Assembly: GCA_019321725.1 (NCBI GenBank)
Contig: CM033120.1
Coordinates: forward strand, 4,061,341-4,125,340
DNA from: Paulownia fortunei
Taxonomy: Eukaryota; Streptophyta; Magnoliopsida; Lamiales; Paulowniaceae
DNA: 64,000 nucleotides
Direction of reading: 5' to 3'
The notes under the pieces were generated by a model. That model was given only the letters and a program-made list of their open reading frames with translations, ran no database searches and had not been told where the DNA came from. Position numbers and translations under genes: made by a program. Shown here one piece after another: positions 11,487 to 23,265 of this stretch. Within the stretch, counting starts at the first letter, position 1. Each line of letters starts with the position of its first letter.

Positions 11487-12302
11487 CTGAAACAATAAAA
11501 GAAAGAAAATGATATCTTATTATATTGTCTTACAAGAATGAAACCGCTTAGAACCCAACAATAGAGAAGATATCATAGGAGGTCTGAATATGCAAAGCCA
11601 TGCAACTAAGAGCAGCAACCTTTAACCTTTTACAAGTGACATGATTCAGTTGAAGTTTCTCATAGTGCATATTGATAACATGTTTGAGTTTTACATAATA
11701 CAAATCCAACCTCGAGAGGAATGAAATATGCTAAGTCAGCATCCGCCAGACTAATTAAGCAAAGCCCAAGTTTAATCCTCAAAGTATGCCTTTATTGATC
11801 CCTTTTGATATTCTATATAAACTTGTGTACGTGCTTGCAATCTTCTAAAATTGTATAAAATAATCACCATGTAACAAATGTTAGTATATTACCTATTCCT
11901 TTTATTTATACATTGTGTTTCAATAAGTTAAGCGAAATCTCTTGACTCTGCAAACAAAGCATTTGTCACTCTCGCTCTCGGTCTTGGTCCCATAATTTAC
12001 TCTGGAATCATGCAGCATCACCATGTGAACAAATGGCAGGCATTTGTCCCAGCCCTTTTTACATTGAACATTGGCATGAAAAGGACTTTCCCATATATCA
12101 AAAATCCATCATATGGCAACATTCGGAGCTTAACGAACAAAAAGAGCCTGAATATAAGTTAGATTTTCATCTGATTATTTCTCCATGAGTTTATATCGAA
12201 AAACTGATTTTTTGTTTATCAAATTCTCAGGGTGCTCAAAATCTCAATGTTTTGTAATCGTTGTCATATTTGAAAATCTGTAAATGGCATTTCTTTCCAC
12301 AG

Positions 12303-12410
12303 GATGGATCTATGTCCTGGAAATGGCGTTAAAAGTGTATGCTTATGGGTTCGTGAATTATTGGAGGGATGGCCAAAATCGCTTTGACTTTGTAATCACC
12401 TTGGTAATTG
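12303..12410 (+). CDS. TPC1: TPC1 exon (domain II S1-S3 region) in inverted orientation
   Basis: On the plus strand, between acceptor TCTTTCCACAG and donor GTAAGT, 108 bp encode [17 protein letters not shown] then [18 protein letters not shown]. This is the conserved TPC1 segment that follows EFVFG in the second channel domain. Its starting phase (GA, needing a preceding G) fits the end of the minus-strand exon at 14510-14567. The two exons are consecutive in normal TPC1 genes but lie on opposite strands here. A local inversion, a second gene copy or an assembly join could cause this. Confidence 0.88.
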
Positions 12411-12526
12411 GTAAGTATAGTGACTAACTTAATTGAGTATCTTTTTTCAATTTTCCTTATGGTAATCTTTAACTGGAGTATCAGCTAATCTCACACTCAA
12501 TTTCATTTAATGTTTATCACAAATAG

Positions 12527-12558
12527 TTGGCAGCATTATCAGTATCCACGAGCAGCAG
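12527..12558 (+). CDS. Possible short exon after the inverted TPC1 exon
   Basis: A 32-bp segment between ATAG and GTAAGC is in phase with the exon ending at 12410 and would add VGSIISIHEQQ. The phase match and donor are suggestive. The residues fit only loosely to the variable S3-S4 linker of TPC1, so this may be chance. Confidence 0.25.
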
Positions 12559-12559
12559 G

Positions 12560-14509
12560 TAAGCGGATGTAAGATTATGAATTTGAATGTCAGAGCTGCC
12601 AATTTATGCTACCTTACTAAGGATCAGGTCAGGCATCAGATAACTAACTCTTTAATTCATAGAGTTTCATAGATTTTGACCCTTTCGGCGTTGACATGAT
12701 TGTAACATTGATTGTGCTTATCATTAAAGAAGCTAACTACAGATGGGTTGCCTTGTGTAATGTTAGTCATATGTGAAAATTATTGTCAAAGAAAAAAGGA
12801 ACCTGATAATAAACTTGATGGGTATAGAACAAAAATGGGGAAAGAAACAAAAAAAATGATGGGCAAAGAACATGAGTTTATTTTCTTAATCAGTATATGT
12901 TGATAAACCAGAAATACCACAACCAAATACCTTTTATCCACATATTCAAATTTGAAATTTATATGGCTGAAGACTGCTTGCCACTCTCTAGGAAGCACTC
13001 AATCGCTAACATGTAAGTGCTGAATGCTGGAAGAAAATAGGGGAAATCATTGATAGGAGGAAGTGGACCAGCAAGTCCAAATTGTCAGTTGGATCTTTCT
13101 GGTATCCAACTGAGTTTAAGCTGGCAGAATAATTTTGCCAGATAATTTAAGCTAAAACTTAGGTATATTTAACTTACATTTTTATCAACATTAAATGAGG
13201 AATTCAGTTGAAAACTAACCAAGTAAGACATTTAGTTGAAAAAAGATGAAGGTGTATATCTTATCTCTAAAAGAGACAGATCCATCTTGATGATCACTTT
13301 CAAATTAAGCAGGTTCTTATATCTGACAATATGGATGGAAATTGAGACATTAGAGACCTGGATCAATGTACACACTAAACATCACCTTGCGAGGGGTGGG
13401 GGGTGGGAAGGTGGGGTATGATAAATTGAGTCAACACACAGCACCCCATTTAGCGAACTTCATTTTTTTAATTTAACATGAGAAAAAATACTCTTGTATT
13501 TTTGACATATTTTATCAATATTCAGTAGGCTCATAAAAAATTGAAAAGAACTTAATGCATCAAGTACAAAATTTAAGGCATACAATGGACATAGATACAT
13601 TTCAAGAGGTTCATATTGTTTGTTAACCAAACTCCAAAATTCAATTATTGAATGGATATGTTAAACTCAGTCATTTCAGAAAAATAGTTGGTTTGACAAT
13701 TAAGTTTATGACAACAATTATCAAGAGCTACTGATTCAAGGTAATCATGCTACAAACATCAAATTTGCACTGATTCTATCCTTTTGTATAGATGTCTCAT
13801 TTGTTCTTTTCTTGATGTACCGAATTTGGCAATAAGTTGAATGGCAGGTAAGCATTTTTCTTGGTAATGGACTTTTTAAGAAATAAGATCACTTGTGCAT
13901 ATGCCTGTGAAATTTAATATACATTACTCTTTGAAATTGGGATTTAGGCTTCATTGCAGTACTGCTAGTCATACTTTTATGAAAGTACTTCTAGTTCTTG
14001 GATACCATCACAGCTGTTGAGTCTCACGCTATTGACCAGCATGTATAGTGCAATTTTACAAGCAGTCTGCATCTTTTAATTATAAAAAAACTTCTGAAAA
14101 TAAGAACAAATATTTCAAAGAGAAAGTAATACATAAGCAGCGAAAGCCTTTGCTTTTTAAGTTTGTTAACTTTATAGGTGACAGAGAAATGATCGAATTC
14201 TCTTAATTGAATAGATGTTGTGTTTCATCATGTAAAATTTCTCTTTTCACATGAGTATTGTTTTGCTTATAAGGAATGGAATTTTATCTAACATGACAAC
14301 TTTTAATGTGCAGGCCTTTCTGCTTCCCTAGTTTATTTATGTTATTTAGTTAGTTGCAATTCACGTGCACATTAAAGAAGCTCTTTAACTAGCTGGTATG
14401 TTCCAAGACACAATTTGTTGCCACGTCATCTATCACAATCATATTTAGAATAACAAAAGTAAATTCAATGATGACAGTAAGAAGTAGTAGAAGATTCATG
14501 GAGCCCTAC
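12560..14509. other. TPC1 interior, expected exons not found
   Basis: On either strand I could not find the conserved TPC1 blocks for the S4 segment, the second pore (a MGNWQVWM-type motif) or S5. The sequence is AT-rich with no recognised transposon. A GCCTTTCTG..CTTCCCTAGTTTA stretch after TGTGCAG at 14313 is faintly like the AFL..IPSLM block but too short to use. Confidence 0.45.
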
Positions 14510-14567
14510 CAAATACAAACTCCACTTTTTGCCAAGCCTCTTGAGCAGAATTGTTCTCTATATCAAG
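14510..14567 (-). CDS. TPC1: TPC1 exon (linker into domain II)
   Basis: A 58-bp minus-strand exon between acceptor TTGCACTGCAG and donor GTAGGG. It encodes LDIENNSAQEAWQKVEFVF plus the first base of a Gly codon. This corresponds to the TPC1 segment LDIEESSAQ..W...EFVFG, which precedes [11 protein letters not shown]. It lies 62 bp from the assembly gap. The upstream TPC1 exons (domain I and EF hands) are not visible in the window. Confidence 0.9.
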
Positions 14568-14628
14568 CTGCAGTGCAATAGTCACCAAATATCAGTATAT
14601 AACAAAATATCTGCTGTTGATGGAGATG

Positions 14629-14728
14629 NNNNNNNNNNNNNNNNNNNNNNNNNNNNNNNNNNNNNNNNNNNNNNNNNNNNNNNNNNNNNNNNNNNNNNNN
14701 NNNNNNNNNNNNNNNNNNNNNNNNNNNN
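14629..14728. other. Assembly gap, 100 N
   Basis: Exactly 100 unknown bases, the conventional size for a scaffold gap of undetermined length. It separates the TPC1 exon from the truncated retroelement, so their adjacency is not proven. Confidence 0.98.
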
Positions 14729-15078
14729 ATTTTCAGAGTTTCGATCAACTTACCTTCTTGAGATGCATCGAGTTTGAAAGAAATTATTACCGAAAAAGTT
14801 TCATTCTCACCCAAGAAAGAGTATTTCAAATCAACTGGTAAAGGTTTCAAATCAACCACGGGAGCTTTAATACTTGATGAAATAGATTTTACTGTTGATG
14901 ATGAAAGTTCTTCAAACCTTGGCTTCCAAAAACATTTTTTTTGTACTTGCAAAAATTCAGAGATAGTATTAGCGTGTGCCTTTTTACAAATACTTTCAAT
15001 TTGAAAACAAGTCTCCAAAGAATCTGAAGAGTTAGTGGTAGTAAAGTATTCATGAACAAGTTCCTCAATTGAATCCAC
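14729..15078 (-). pseudogene. Start of Athila-type RT region (partial)
   Basis: The frame contains KAPVVDLKPLPVDLKYSFLG and ENETFSVIISFKLDASQEGK, the conserved stretch just before the reverse transcriptase in Athila-like polyproteins. It is cut by the gap before the palm motifs. The same stretch occurs in copy 2 at 26327-26572. Confidence 0.85.
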
Positions 15079-15306
15079 TTACTGTACTGTGACATCTTCT
15101 GCAGATTGCTTACAAACATTAAACACATTCAGTTCCAAAGTCATATTTCCAAATGATAACTTCAAAATACCATTTCTACAATTGATCAAAGCATTTGAAA
15201 TTGCAAGAAAATGATGACCCAAAATGATGGGAATTTGTGTATGTGTATGTGCAACAGCCTCTGTGTCCAAAATAATGAAATCAACTGAAAAATTAAACTT
15301 ATCAAT

Positions 15307-15624
15307 TTATACCAACACATCTTCTACTACTTCCCTTAGAACTTTAATCGAACGGTCAACTAGTTGGAGTATAACAGAAGCTGGTTTGAGTTCTCCCAAA
15401 CCTAACTGTTCATAAACTGAGAAATGTAGAATATTTACACTAGCACCAAGATCAAGCAAAGCACGGTCTTTTCTATTGTTTCCTATGATACATGAAATAG
15501 TTGGACAACCTAAATCTTTGTACTTGGGTGGAGTGAATTCTTGAATAATTGAACTAACACTATCAGTTAAAAATACCTTCTTTTGTACATGATATTTTCT
15601 TTTGATTATACACAAATTTGTCAA
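15307..15624 (-). pseudogene. Athila-type aspartic protease
   Basis: A 105-residue frame with FTPPKYKDLGCPTISCIIG, the active-site box ALLDLGASVNILHFSVYEQL and LQLVDRSIKVLREVVEDVLV. The catalytic Asp is kept in the DLGASVN form typical of this clade. The frame lacks its own initiation context and is a slice of gag-pol. The next frame begins close by, so a frameshift or stop separates it from the RT. Confidence 0.9.
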
Positions 15625-15749
15625 AAATTTGGCATAAGGTGTAACTTACTTAATTGCATCCAACAATGAAATATTAATCTTGACTTGTTTAAAATTTTCA
15701 AAATTTTCAGCATTTGAGTTCAATTTCTGAGTTGCTTGCAATCTTTGAG

Positions 15750-17200
15750 GAAAGGGTGTTGAAGGTAAATATTTTTTTTTTCATCATTTTCACACGTACC
15801 TTTTTCAAACTTACCTTCATCGTCAAGACTATTTCCATTCTTCATTTCTGAAGGTGGATTAAAAACTTTCTCCTTGGATAAATAGTCTTATCAATAACTT
15901 TTCCATTCCCAAAAGTTATCACTGAATTAGCCTCCTTGACTGAATTTTTACATGAAGAAGAAACATGATACTGAGTGGAAGGATTAAGTTGAGGTTGAGT
16001 AGGAAATTTACCTTTTTCATGAGTACGCAAAGAAGTTGTCAGTGTTGAAAATGTGCTTTTGATCTCATTGATAGCTTGTGAAGTCTGATTATTGATATTT
16101 GTTTGTTCATGCATAAATGCTTGCAAAGTCTCCTCAAGGGATTTTGTATGTGGAGTTGGATAAGAATGAAAGTTTGGTAGTTTTTGTGAATGCAGTGGTT
16201 GGGCATGGTTATCATCTCGCCAACTGAAATTGGAATGATTTCTCTATTGTGGATTGTAAGTTTCAAAATATGGAGAATGGAAAGGTTTTTTGAATGTGTT
16301 AATGAAAAATGCTTGTACCAGAACGTTTGAACATTCATTGGTGGAGTGCCCCAAAAGTTTACAATTGCTACAAACTTCTTCCTCTTGCACATATTTGATT
16401 TCCTTTATTTTTTTAAGTTTCATGACTTCAACTTTTCTTGTTAAAGGCTTAGCATTTAGATCATCTTCTTGACTAAGGTAATATTTTTATTTATTACTAT
16501 TAGTAAGATTAGATCTAATAGAACCTTGGGAAGAATTAACACTACGCCATGAATGAGAGTTTTCTGTCAAATGATCTAGATATTCTAGGGTTTCATTAGG
16601 TTATTTATCAATAAACTCACCATTACACATTGTTTCAACAAATTATTTTATTTCAAGAGTTAAACCTTCATAAAAGAAACTAATTAGGCACCATTTTTCA
16701 AAAGCATGGTATGGGCATGAATTCAACAAATCTTTAAATCTTTCCCAATATTAAAAGAAAGCTTCATTAGAATTTTGAGAAAAATTTTGAATTTGTCTTT
16801 TCAAAGCATTAGTTTTATGGGTTGGAAAGAATTTTTTCAAAAATTCAGCTTGCATTTCTTGAGTGCCAATTGACCTAGGTTTTAAAGAATTAAGCCAATT
16901 TTTTTCTTTATCTTTTAACAAAAATAATAATAATTTGAGCTTAACAATCTCATTTGTGCAAGTTTGATCATCAAAAGTGGCACATACTTCATCAAATTCT
17001 TTCAAATGCAAGTAAGAGCTTTTAGAGACTAAACCATGGAAATTAGAAAGTAAAGGGATAATATCTAGCTTGAATTGAAAGCTATTTGCATTGAGAGGAA
17101 AAATAAAACAAGAAGGAGAAGAATGTCAAGGAAGTTGCAAGTAATAACGCATGATACGCACCTATTGATTTTCATTTTCAGCCATGGTGGAAGTGTGTGG
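15750..17200 (-). pseudogene. Athila-type gag (broken)
   Basis: The minus strand gives the gag core at 16751-17011 (HLKEFDEVCATFDDQTCTNE, KLKLLLFLLKDKEKNWLNSL). Around 16325-16385 there is a CCHC zinc knuckle, CSNCKLLGHSTNEC. A variable linker with repeated Gln/Asn follows down to 15842. Several stops interrupt it. A probable start lies near 17185 (rc of TCAGCCAT). Confidence 0.85.
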
Positions 17201-17360
17201 AGATGATTCAAATAAATTTCCAAACAAAGTTTCAGAATTATTTCTAACTAAACGCTAAGAATTATGACTACGATACCATATAACCATATATCCATAAAGA
17301 AAATAAACAAACTATATTTACAAAGAAAAAATATTAACAAACCTGAATACTTACCTTGCC

Positions 17361-17378
17361 TTCTCGGCAACGGCACCT
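17361..17378 (-). other. Primer binding site, tRNA-Asp type (copy 1)
   Basis: The minus strand reads AGGTGCCGTTGCCGAGAA, close to TGGCGCCGTTGCCGGGGA, the complement of the tRNA-Asp 3' end used by many Athila-like elements. It begins a few bases inside the LTR border. Confidence 0.82.
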
Positions 17379-17384
17379 AAAACT

Positions 17385-18979
17385 TGCTACAACTTTAAGG
17401 TTGCAAATCCAAGTGCAGGTTGTATTAAGTAATAAATTTCTTATGAGTTTGAGGTTGATCCACAGGAAAGTTGTTTGAAGAATTCAAGATTATAATTCTA
17501 AAAAAATGAGATTTATGTGAATCAAAATATATGAACAATTAATGTATGTTGTAACTAAAGAAAAACCAAAGTAATAAAAGTACTAAGGATTAAGGATCTA
17601 CTCTTGAGTTTTGGATAGAAAAATAGTTATTTATTCTTTTTACCTCTATTAATTTATAATATTGGAATCCATACATAATAAAGGTTCCAATAGAAAGATA
17701 TTATTAAATAACTCATTCAATAAAGTAATCATGATATTGTCTTACTATTGCAAATTATCTCTTAACGCCAACACTTATTTATGGGATCAAGCATTTATGC
17801 ACACCTTTGTCAACAACAAATTTAGGTTTCACATTAGCAGTCGGTGAGGTAAAACCGTACAATAAGCTAAATGAACCCAAGTATTTGTTGGGTCAATGGA
17901 GATACATAAATCAAGAATCACCACAAAATAAGTAGGGTTTAGATCAAAACTCAAAATAATAATACAACATACTTAAATATTTTCTACCCTTATAATCATT
18001 CATCTTCCTCCATCAAGAGGTTCACCCTTTTTTCTCAGTAAAATAAAATTTAAAAAGATATAATAAAAGTAGGAAAGAGTAAAAATAGAAGAAAAACTAG
18101 AGAATTCATTTCTATTACTACAAGAAAACTTACATTACTAGAAATCATACATACTAGAAAACTTAGCCTAAAGAAACCCTCTACCCTCTCCCCCCCTCTC
18201 TTACAAACTTAATACATGGCATATTTATAGTACTTGAAGTAAGCTAAAGGCCAAACTAATAATGGAGGGGTTAATCAAGTGGTATGCTAGTTTCCAAGAG
18301 TTAGTAAGTTCTTACACTAAGTCATCACCTACCGAATTAAATTGCATGTTTTGGCTAGATACAACCAAATTTTGATGATGAGTAAAGAACAAAAATTGTA
18401 GATCTTTCGGTGATGATATATGTTCATATATCATTTATCAAATTTGGTGGTCGGATGATGGAGATATGATCAAATTACCGAATTATGTCCAAGAGTCATC
18501 CTTTAACAGTATCAACAACTTGCAACCTATGTTTTTACCATTTTGACACATTTACTCACCATATTGTCTCAACAAACTTGTTTATTTACCCCTTTTATAT
18601 AACATATCCAAATTTCAACTCAAAATAAATTTAGGCTTAAGAGATATGACCCAATTGGTCAAATAAGTCAATATTGGGCTGAACTCTGATCCGAATTTTG
18701 GTGATCCATTTTGTGCAACCACTTGGACGAATTTTCTGTTATAATCACTCTATCTCTTGGCTTTCAAATGAAATAAGCTTCAGGCCTATAGGACTTTTGA
18801 TCATGAAGTTATGCTCAAAATACAAAAACTGCACAAGTTTGCAAACATGCTTCTTTTTATCTTTTTGTATTCATTGATTCTCTAACACAAAACATTAATA
18901 AAACAATAATATTAACAAGAATAAAGAAAGAAAATTATAAAAAATTTATACAAAAATATGTCAAAATATGCACCTATCA
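17385..18979 (-). repeat. 5' LTR of Athila-like copy 1
   Basis: About 1.6 kb. In element orientation it starts TGATAGGTGCATATTTTGAC and ends TTGTAGCA. It is similar along its length to 29118-30663, with an internal deletion near 18740 relative to that copy (the ATCAAAACTAAATTAGACT part is missing). Confidence 0.88.
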
Positions 18980-20426
18980 CTAGCATGTGACAAGCTTATG
19001 TCACATGTGACTATCCACTAATGCTTTGCATTCAATTGCTTTATGCTTGGAGGTGACAAAGGAAAGCTATGGAAATTTTCCTTCTCTAAACCTGACTCCA
19101 TAAGAATATCAAATTTTACATCCACTTATCACTAGAGAAGCAGCTTTATATTTCTGCATCTTTGGCATAATGCGAGATAAATAAGCAAAATTTTAGAAAA
19201 TATTCTGATGGCTTCCATAGAAGATAAGTCACCCTTGCAAAGATGATAGAATATCATTGGTGAAGCATAAGTGGCTAATTTTATAATATGAGTGGGAATT
19301 TCATGAAAACATTCTGATGGCTCCCAATTTAGATGTAGAGAAGCATGCTTTAATCTGTTCTATAACATGAGTGGGAATTTCATGAAAATGAGGACCTCAA
19401 GATGAAATCCCTCTGGATACACCTTTCAAAGATCTAATTTCACTGTGTATTGTCTAGTCATTTAAACTTTTGCCACACTTGCTTTTTTTTTTTTGAGATT
19501 TTTTTATGTCTCGTCATTGTCCAGTGGTTGGAGAAAACTCAACCTTGAATTTTGACCTATGAAAATCAATTATTATTTATTCTAGAACAATACTCATGGA
19601 AAGATTCTGAATTCTATGCCACCACTTCTCTATATGGTGCACAAAAAAAGATTATATTTGATACATTGTAGGACAAATAACTTTAATGTTTAAAAAACTG
19701 AGCTGAGAACTTATCTTCATTTTTTGCCGCCATTTAGGAAAATTAGTATGTCAACATCTGAAGTTCTTACCTGTAATCAGTATATGCAACATCTGTAATT
19801 CCTTATGGCCCTATTTACTTTGAAGAATAAGTCTAGATTGAATAAATAATTCACCTTAGTTTGATGTTTACCTTACATGATAGAGGCCCAATAGATAATG
19901 GCAAGCCCAGTATTAATTTGAAAATAATGGATTAAATGCTGGATATGAATCCCACCCAATGGGTGGAATCAAATAATCCTAATGTAGCCCACCAGCCTTA
20001 CACAAACCAAATTACCTATTTTATCCCTGAAATGCAATGTGAAATTACACCAAGATACCCTTCTACCTAAATAAAGAACCCAGAAATGTAGAGCTTTTTC
20101 TTCCCTTTTCTTGCATAAACAGTGGATCATAGAGCGCTCATTTTGTATTCACATCCAGTCCTCAATCAAGAAGATGATAATACTCAAAATATTTTTTAGA
20201 TTTTAGTTTGTGTACATGGAAAAATTATTACGTACTACAAATAGTTTTGAAGGAAAAAGAGGAAAAGATGGGGAGATGGTGGTGCACTGGTGGCGTTGGT
20301 GACTGGCGGCGATGCAAGAAAATGAGAAATACATAGAGGAGAAAAAATCAAAAAGAAAGAAGAGAAATAAGAAACTCATGAAGAAAAAAAGAGAAAGAAA
20401 AAAGGACATCTAGAGAGTACTAAAAT
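18980..20426. other. Unassigned DNA between the two Athila-like copies
   Basis: No gene recognised. There is a local partial duplication: GAGTGGGAATTTCATGAAAA occurs near 19290 and 19368, with ATTCTGATGGC repeats beside it. Around 19808-20040 the sequence looks like a MITE or LTR fragment but has no paired ends. I found no TPC1 or VIL exons here, although these are the expected flanks. Confidence 0.45.
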
Positions 20427-20719
20427 GGATGAATTTTCTACTATAATCAAGACTGAATTAGGCTGAGTTTCCAACAAAAAAGTTGTACTTCTATCTCTTG
20501 GCTTTCAAATGAAACAAGCTTAAAGTCTATAGGGCTTTTGATCATGAAGTTATGCTCAAAAAATAATAATTGCACAAGTCTGAAAATATTCTTCTTTTGA
20601 TCTTTTTATATTCATTAATTTTCTAACACAAAATATTAATAAAATAATAATTAACAAAAATAAAGCAAGAAAAGTATAAAGGATTTGATACAAAAATATG
20701 TCAAAATATGCACTTATCA
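20427..20719 (-). repeat. 3' LTR fragment of Athila-like copy 2
   Basis: The minus strand begins TGATAAGTGCATATTTTGAC directly after the polypurine tract and matches the first 290 or so bases of the other two LTRs. The remaining LTR length is missing, so the left end of the element was deleted and no target-site duplication can be read there. Confidence 0.9.
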
Positions 20720-20735
20720 AATTCCCCCACCCTTA
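20720..20735 (-). other. Polypurine tract
   Basis: The minus strand reads GGGTTAAGGGTGGGGGAATT immediately before the LTR start. GTGGGGGAATT followed by TGATAAGTGC is the usual Athila-type border and sets plus-strand priming of reverse transcription. Confidence 0.9.
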
Positions 20736-22440
20736 ACCCTTGCTTGTCCTCGAGCAAGCCTAAAACAAACCTAAACTAATCCACTTTTGTAGGAAATCAC
20801 GATTGCATTTAGCATATGCAACAAGCCTTTAAACCCCTAGGTGACCCATAAAAGATGAGTTATAGTCTCGTGAAAGTTTTCAATAGTGATACCCACAAAC
20901 AACTATAATAACTATCTTCCAACTATTATTCTCATGAAGCAACAAAGTAATATGGAAATAAAATCAAACAAGTGTTGAGTTTAACTCTTAGTCATTCAAA
21001 AGTTAATGCATTTCCACAATAAGCATACTCAAGTATGTGTTTGGATAGTTAATGTCAATAGTGACGAAACTACACATGCTTCAAATAAGTGAATTCTCAT
21101 AAAACCTTACAAAAATCATCACCCAATCTCTAACAGAAAAGTTAAACATCATTGGCTCTTCCTTTGGTGCAAGTCTCCACTACACTGAAGGCACCGCACG
21201 AAATCAAAAGGTTTTCAACAAATATTGTAATGGGGCCAAAGGGTAGTGATGTAGCTAAGAAAAAAAAGGATAGGATGCAACAAAAGTTCTAAAAACTTCA
21301 TGGAATTAGAGACATAAAATTTATTGATGAAGAATTCTCAAACTCCACAAATTTCAACACTGTGGCCTATTATTATTGAATTAGACCCCTTTTATTCATC
21401 TTGCAACATCTCATTTTTAGTTGCAACTCATAGCACTTTGATTTATTTTTTATTTTCTATTTTTTTCTTTTTTTTTCTTTTTTTTTAGAAGAGAAACTCC
21501 CCACACTTATCTTCTTTTCCAACCTGAATTTCTTTTGTAAGTTCACGTTGTTAATGAAATGTCTCTTAAACTCCAATCATTTTTAGAACAAGGTTTGGAT
21601 AATAGTATATTTAGGCTAGGTAAAGAGATATGATTGCAAAAAAAATATTTATTTATTGAAAGACTCAAAGTGGTTCACTAGGGGGATGTTCTCTTAAAAT
21701 ATCACATGGGGAACAAGCTGATTTGGCAATAGTGCTAGAAAGCCTAATGCCTTAATCATTTTTCTAGTGGTGCATTATCTGTCGTTCGCCTCGACAAACC
21801 AAAAGTGAAAGTTATAATACTCAACCCCTACATGTTGAAGATCTAAGTGATGATTAGAGTAAGGGCATAAGAACTTCCTATTTGGACATGATTGTCTTCA
21901 CACTGAATAACATAACTATTTGTATAAAAAAAAATTGAGTATAATTATCGTAAAAATATATTAACCAAATAACAACATCAAAGTCTAAAACAACATCCAT
22001 CATCAATCAAACCACATTATTCATGCTTAATTTTAATCATTGAAGTTGGAAGAACCTATACGACTAAAAAAAAATTGGTAATTCACAAACGTTTGTTAAA
22101 AACTTCACAAACTTGCCATGTTTTACAAAAAAATAGGGATGCATCTCAAGAGTGTTACAATTACCCTTTACTCCACCACCATTTTTCATGATTTCAATGG
22201 ACCCATCAGAAAACACGCTTGAATTTTTTTTTTAAATAAAATACTAGAAAAACACACATTGAACACACAAGTCATGATATCAACTATCCCTCCCCCAACT
22301 TAATCAGGACATTATCCCCAACATAAAAAATAGATAAAAAAAAAGTAGAGTTTGAAAGGTATCACCTGAAGTGTGGCTAAAAAATAAATCTGAAACAAAA
22401 AAAAAACACATACTATTAGATGAAACCATTAACAATAAGT
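20736..22440 (-). other. 3' non-coding region of Athila-like element
   Basis: No protein frame is conserved. On the minus strand the stretch contains GAACCACTTTGAGTC..TTTCAATAAATAAAT and AAGTGTGGGGAGT blocks, typical of the long non-coding region that follows the integrase in Athila-like elements. A second purine tract (AAGTTGGGGGAGGG, near 22295) also lies here. Confidence 0.6.
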
Positions 22441-23093
22441 ATCACAGACTGAGAGTCAAATTCAATTTGCATTTTTGACCACTATTCCTATTGGACCAAT
22501 CCACATTGGCCAAGGCTGGATCAGGTTCTGGCACATTTGCTAGAAGTTGATCAATCAGTTGTTAGGTGTCGGAGCATAAATGAGGATTCTTCTCGCAAAT
22601 GGTGAAATAAAATCTTTTTTTACAACATGATCTACAAAAGATAGAAAACCATCATAAAAACCATTAACATTAAGAATACCTATAGATTTTTGGTGAATGT
22701 TGAGTTGTGCCCAATATACAACTTGGAATCATTCCTCTAGTGTACCAAAACGCTAGGTAGAATGATGAATGCATCCGCATTGTTTAACATGTTAGGCATT
22801 CTGTCCTAAATATGTGATATTTTTAGCTCATCTCCAATGGTCATACCTGTGATATTCTGTACTGTTAAAGATTTTGGGATAACTCTCAGAACTTTGACTC
22901 CTCCTATATAAGCAGAAATAACAACACTCCCCATTAACCCCAAACCGCCTCCCCCGTACACTAAATGAATTTTTCTTTCTGCTAAATTTCTACCAAGGTT
23001 ATTGGTTGCCCCTATAAACTCAGTATTTTTTCCTAGATTGGATCCACAAAAAATAAAAATGCAATTGAATTTGCGAGTTGAAGAAACTTCCAT
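22441..23093 (-). pseudogene. LOG-like cytokinin riboside 5'-monophosphate phosphoribohydrolase, intron-free pseudogene
   Basis: The minus-strand frame starts at ATG 23093: FNCIFIFCGSNLGKNTEF, VYGGGGLGLMGSVVISAYIG, VIPKSLTVQNITGMTIGDEL. It continues past a TAG through NNADAFIILPS. After a frameshift it goes on with FGTLEE, VVYWAQLNIHQKSIGILNVN, GFYDGFLSFVDHVVKKDFIS and FARRILIYAPTP, and ends near VPEPDPALANVDWSNR. These blocks in this order define the LOG family, which releases active cytokinin bases from nucleotides. The PGGxGTxxE active-site motif is damaged (the GG pair is lost at the frameshift) and there are further stops. Plant LOG genes contain introns; none is present, implying an RNA intermediate. 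I saw no poly(A) tail. Confidence 0.9.
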
Positions 23094-23265
23094 TTTTTTA
23101 TTTATTTTTTATTTTTTTTGAAAATAAGTTGTGCAAAAATAGAGTGAGTACGGTGATATTTATTGAGGTGTGAACAGGGAATGCATTTATTGAATGTCTT
23201 TTCTTTTGTCAAAAAGGTTAAAAATAAAGACATAAAATTTAAAAATTACCTACTTACACGTGAAT

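Larger units (their letters stand above)
14729..18979 (-). mobile_element. Athila-like Ty3/gypsy element, copy 1, truncated at the gap
   Basis: Minus-strand element with a 5' LTR (17385-18979), a tRNA-Asp-type primer site, gag with zinc knuckle, a protease and the very start of the RT region. It is colinear with 26.4-30.66 kb. The RT, integrase and 3' LTR are absent because the sequence runs into the 100-N gap. Stops and frameshifts break gag-pol. The KAPVVDLKPLPVDLKYSFLG and ALLDLGASVN motifs are typical of the non-chromodomain Athila/Tat branch. Confidence 0.9.

Noticed and set aside
20203..20409. Phe/Leu-rich 68-codon minus-strand ORF
   Set aside because: Arises from a purine-rich low-complexity tract (GAAAAAG repeats). 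A signal-peptide-like look is expected from such composition.
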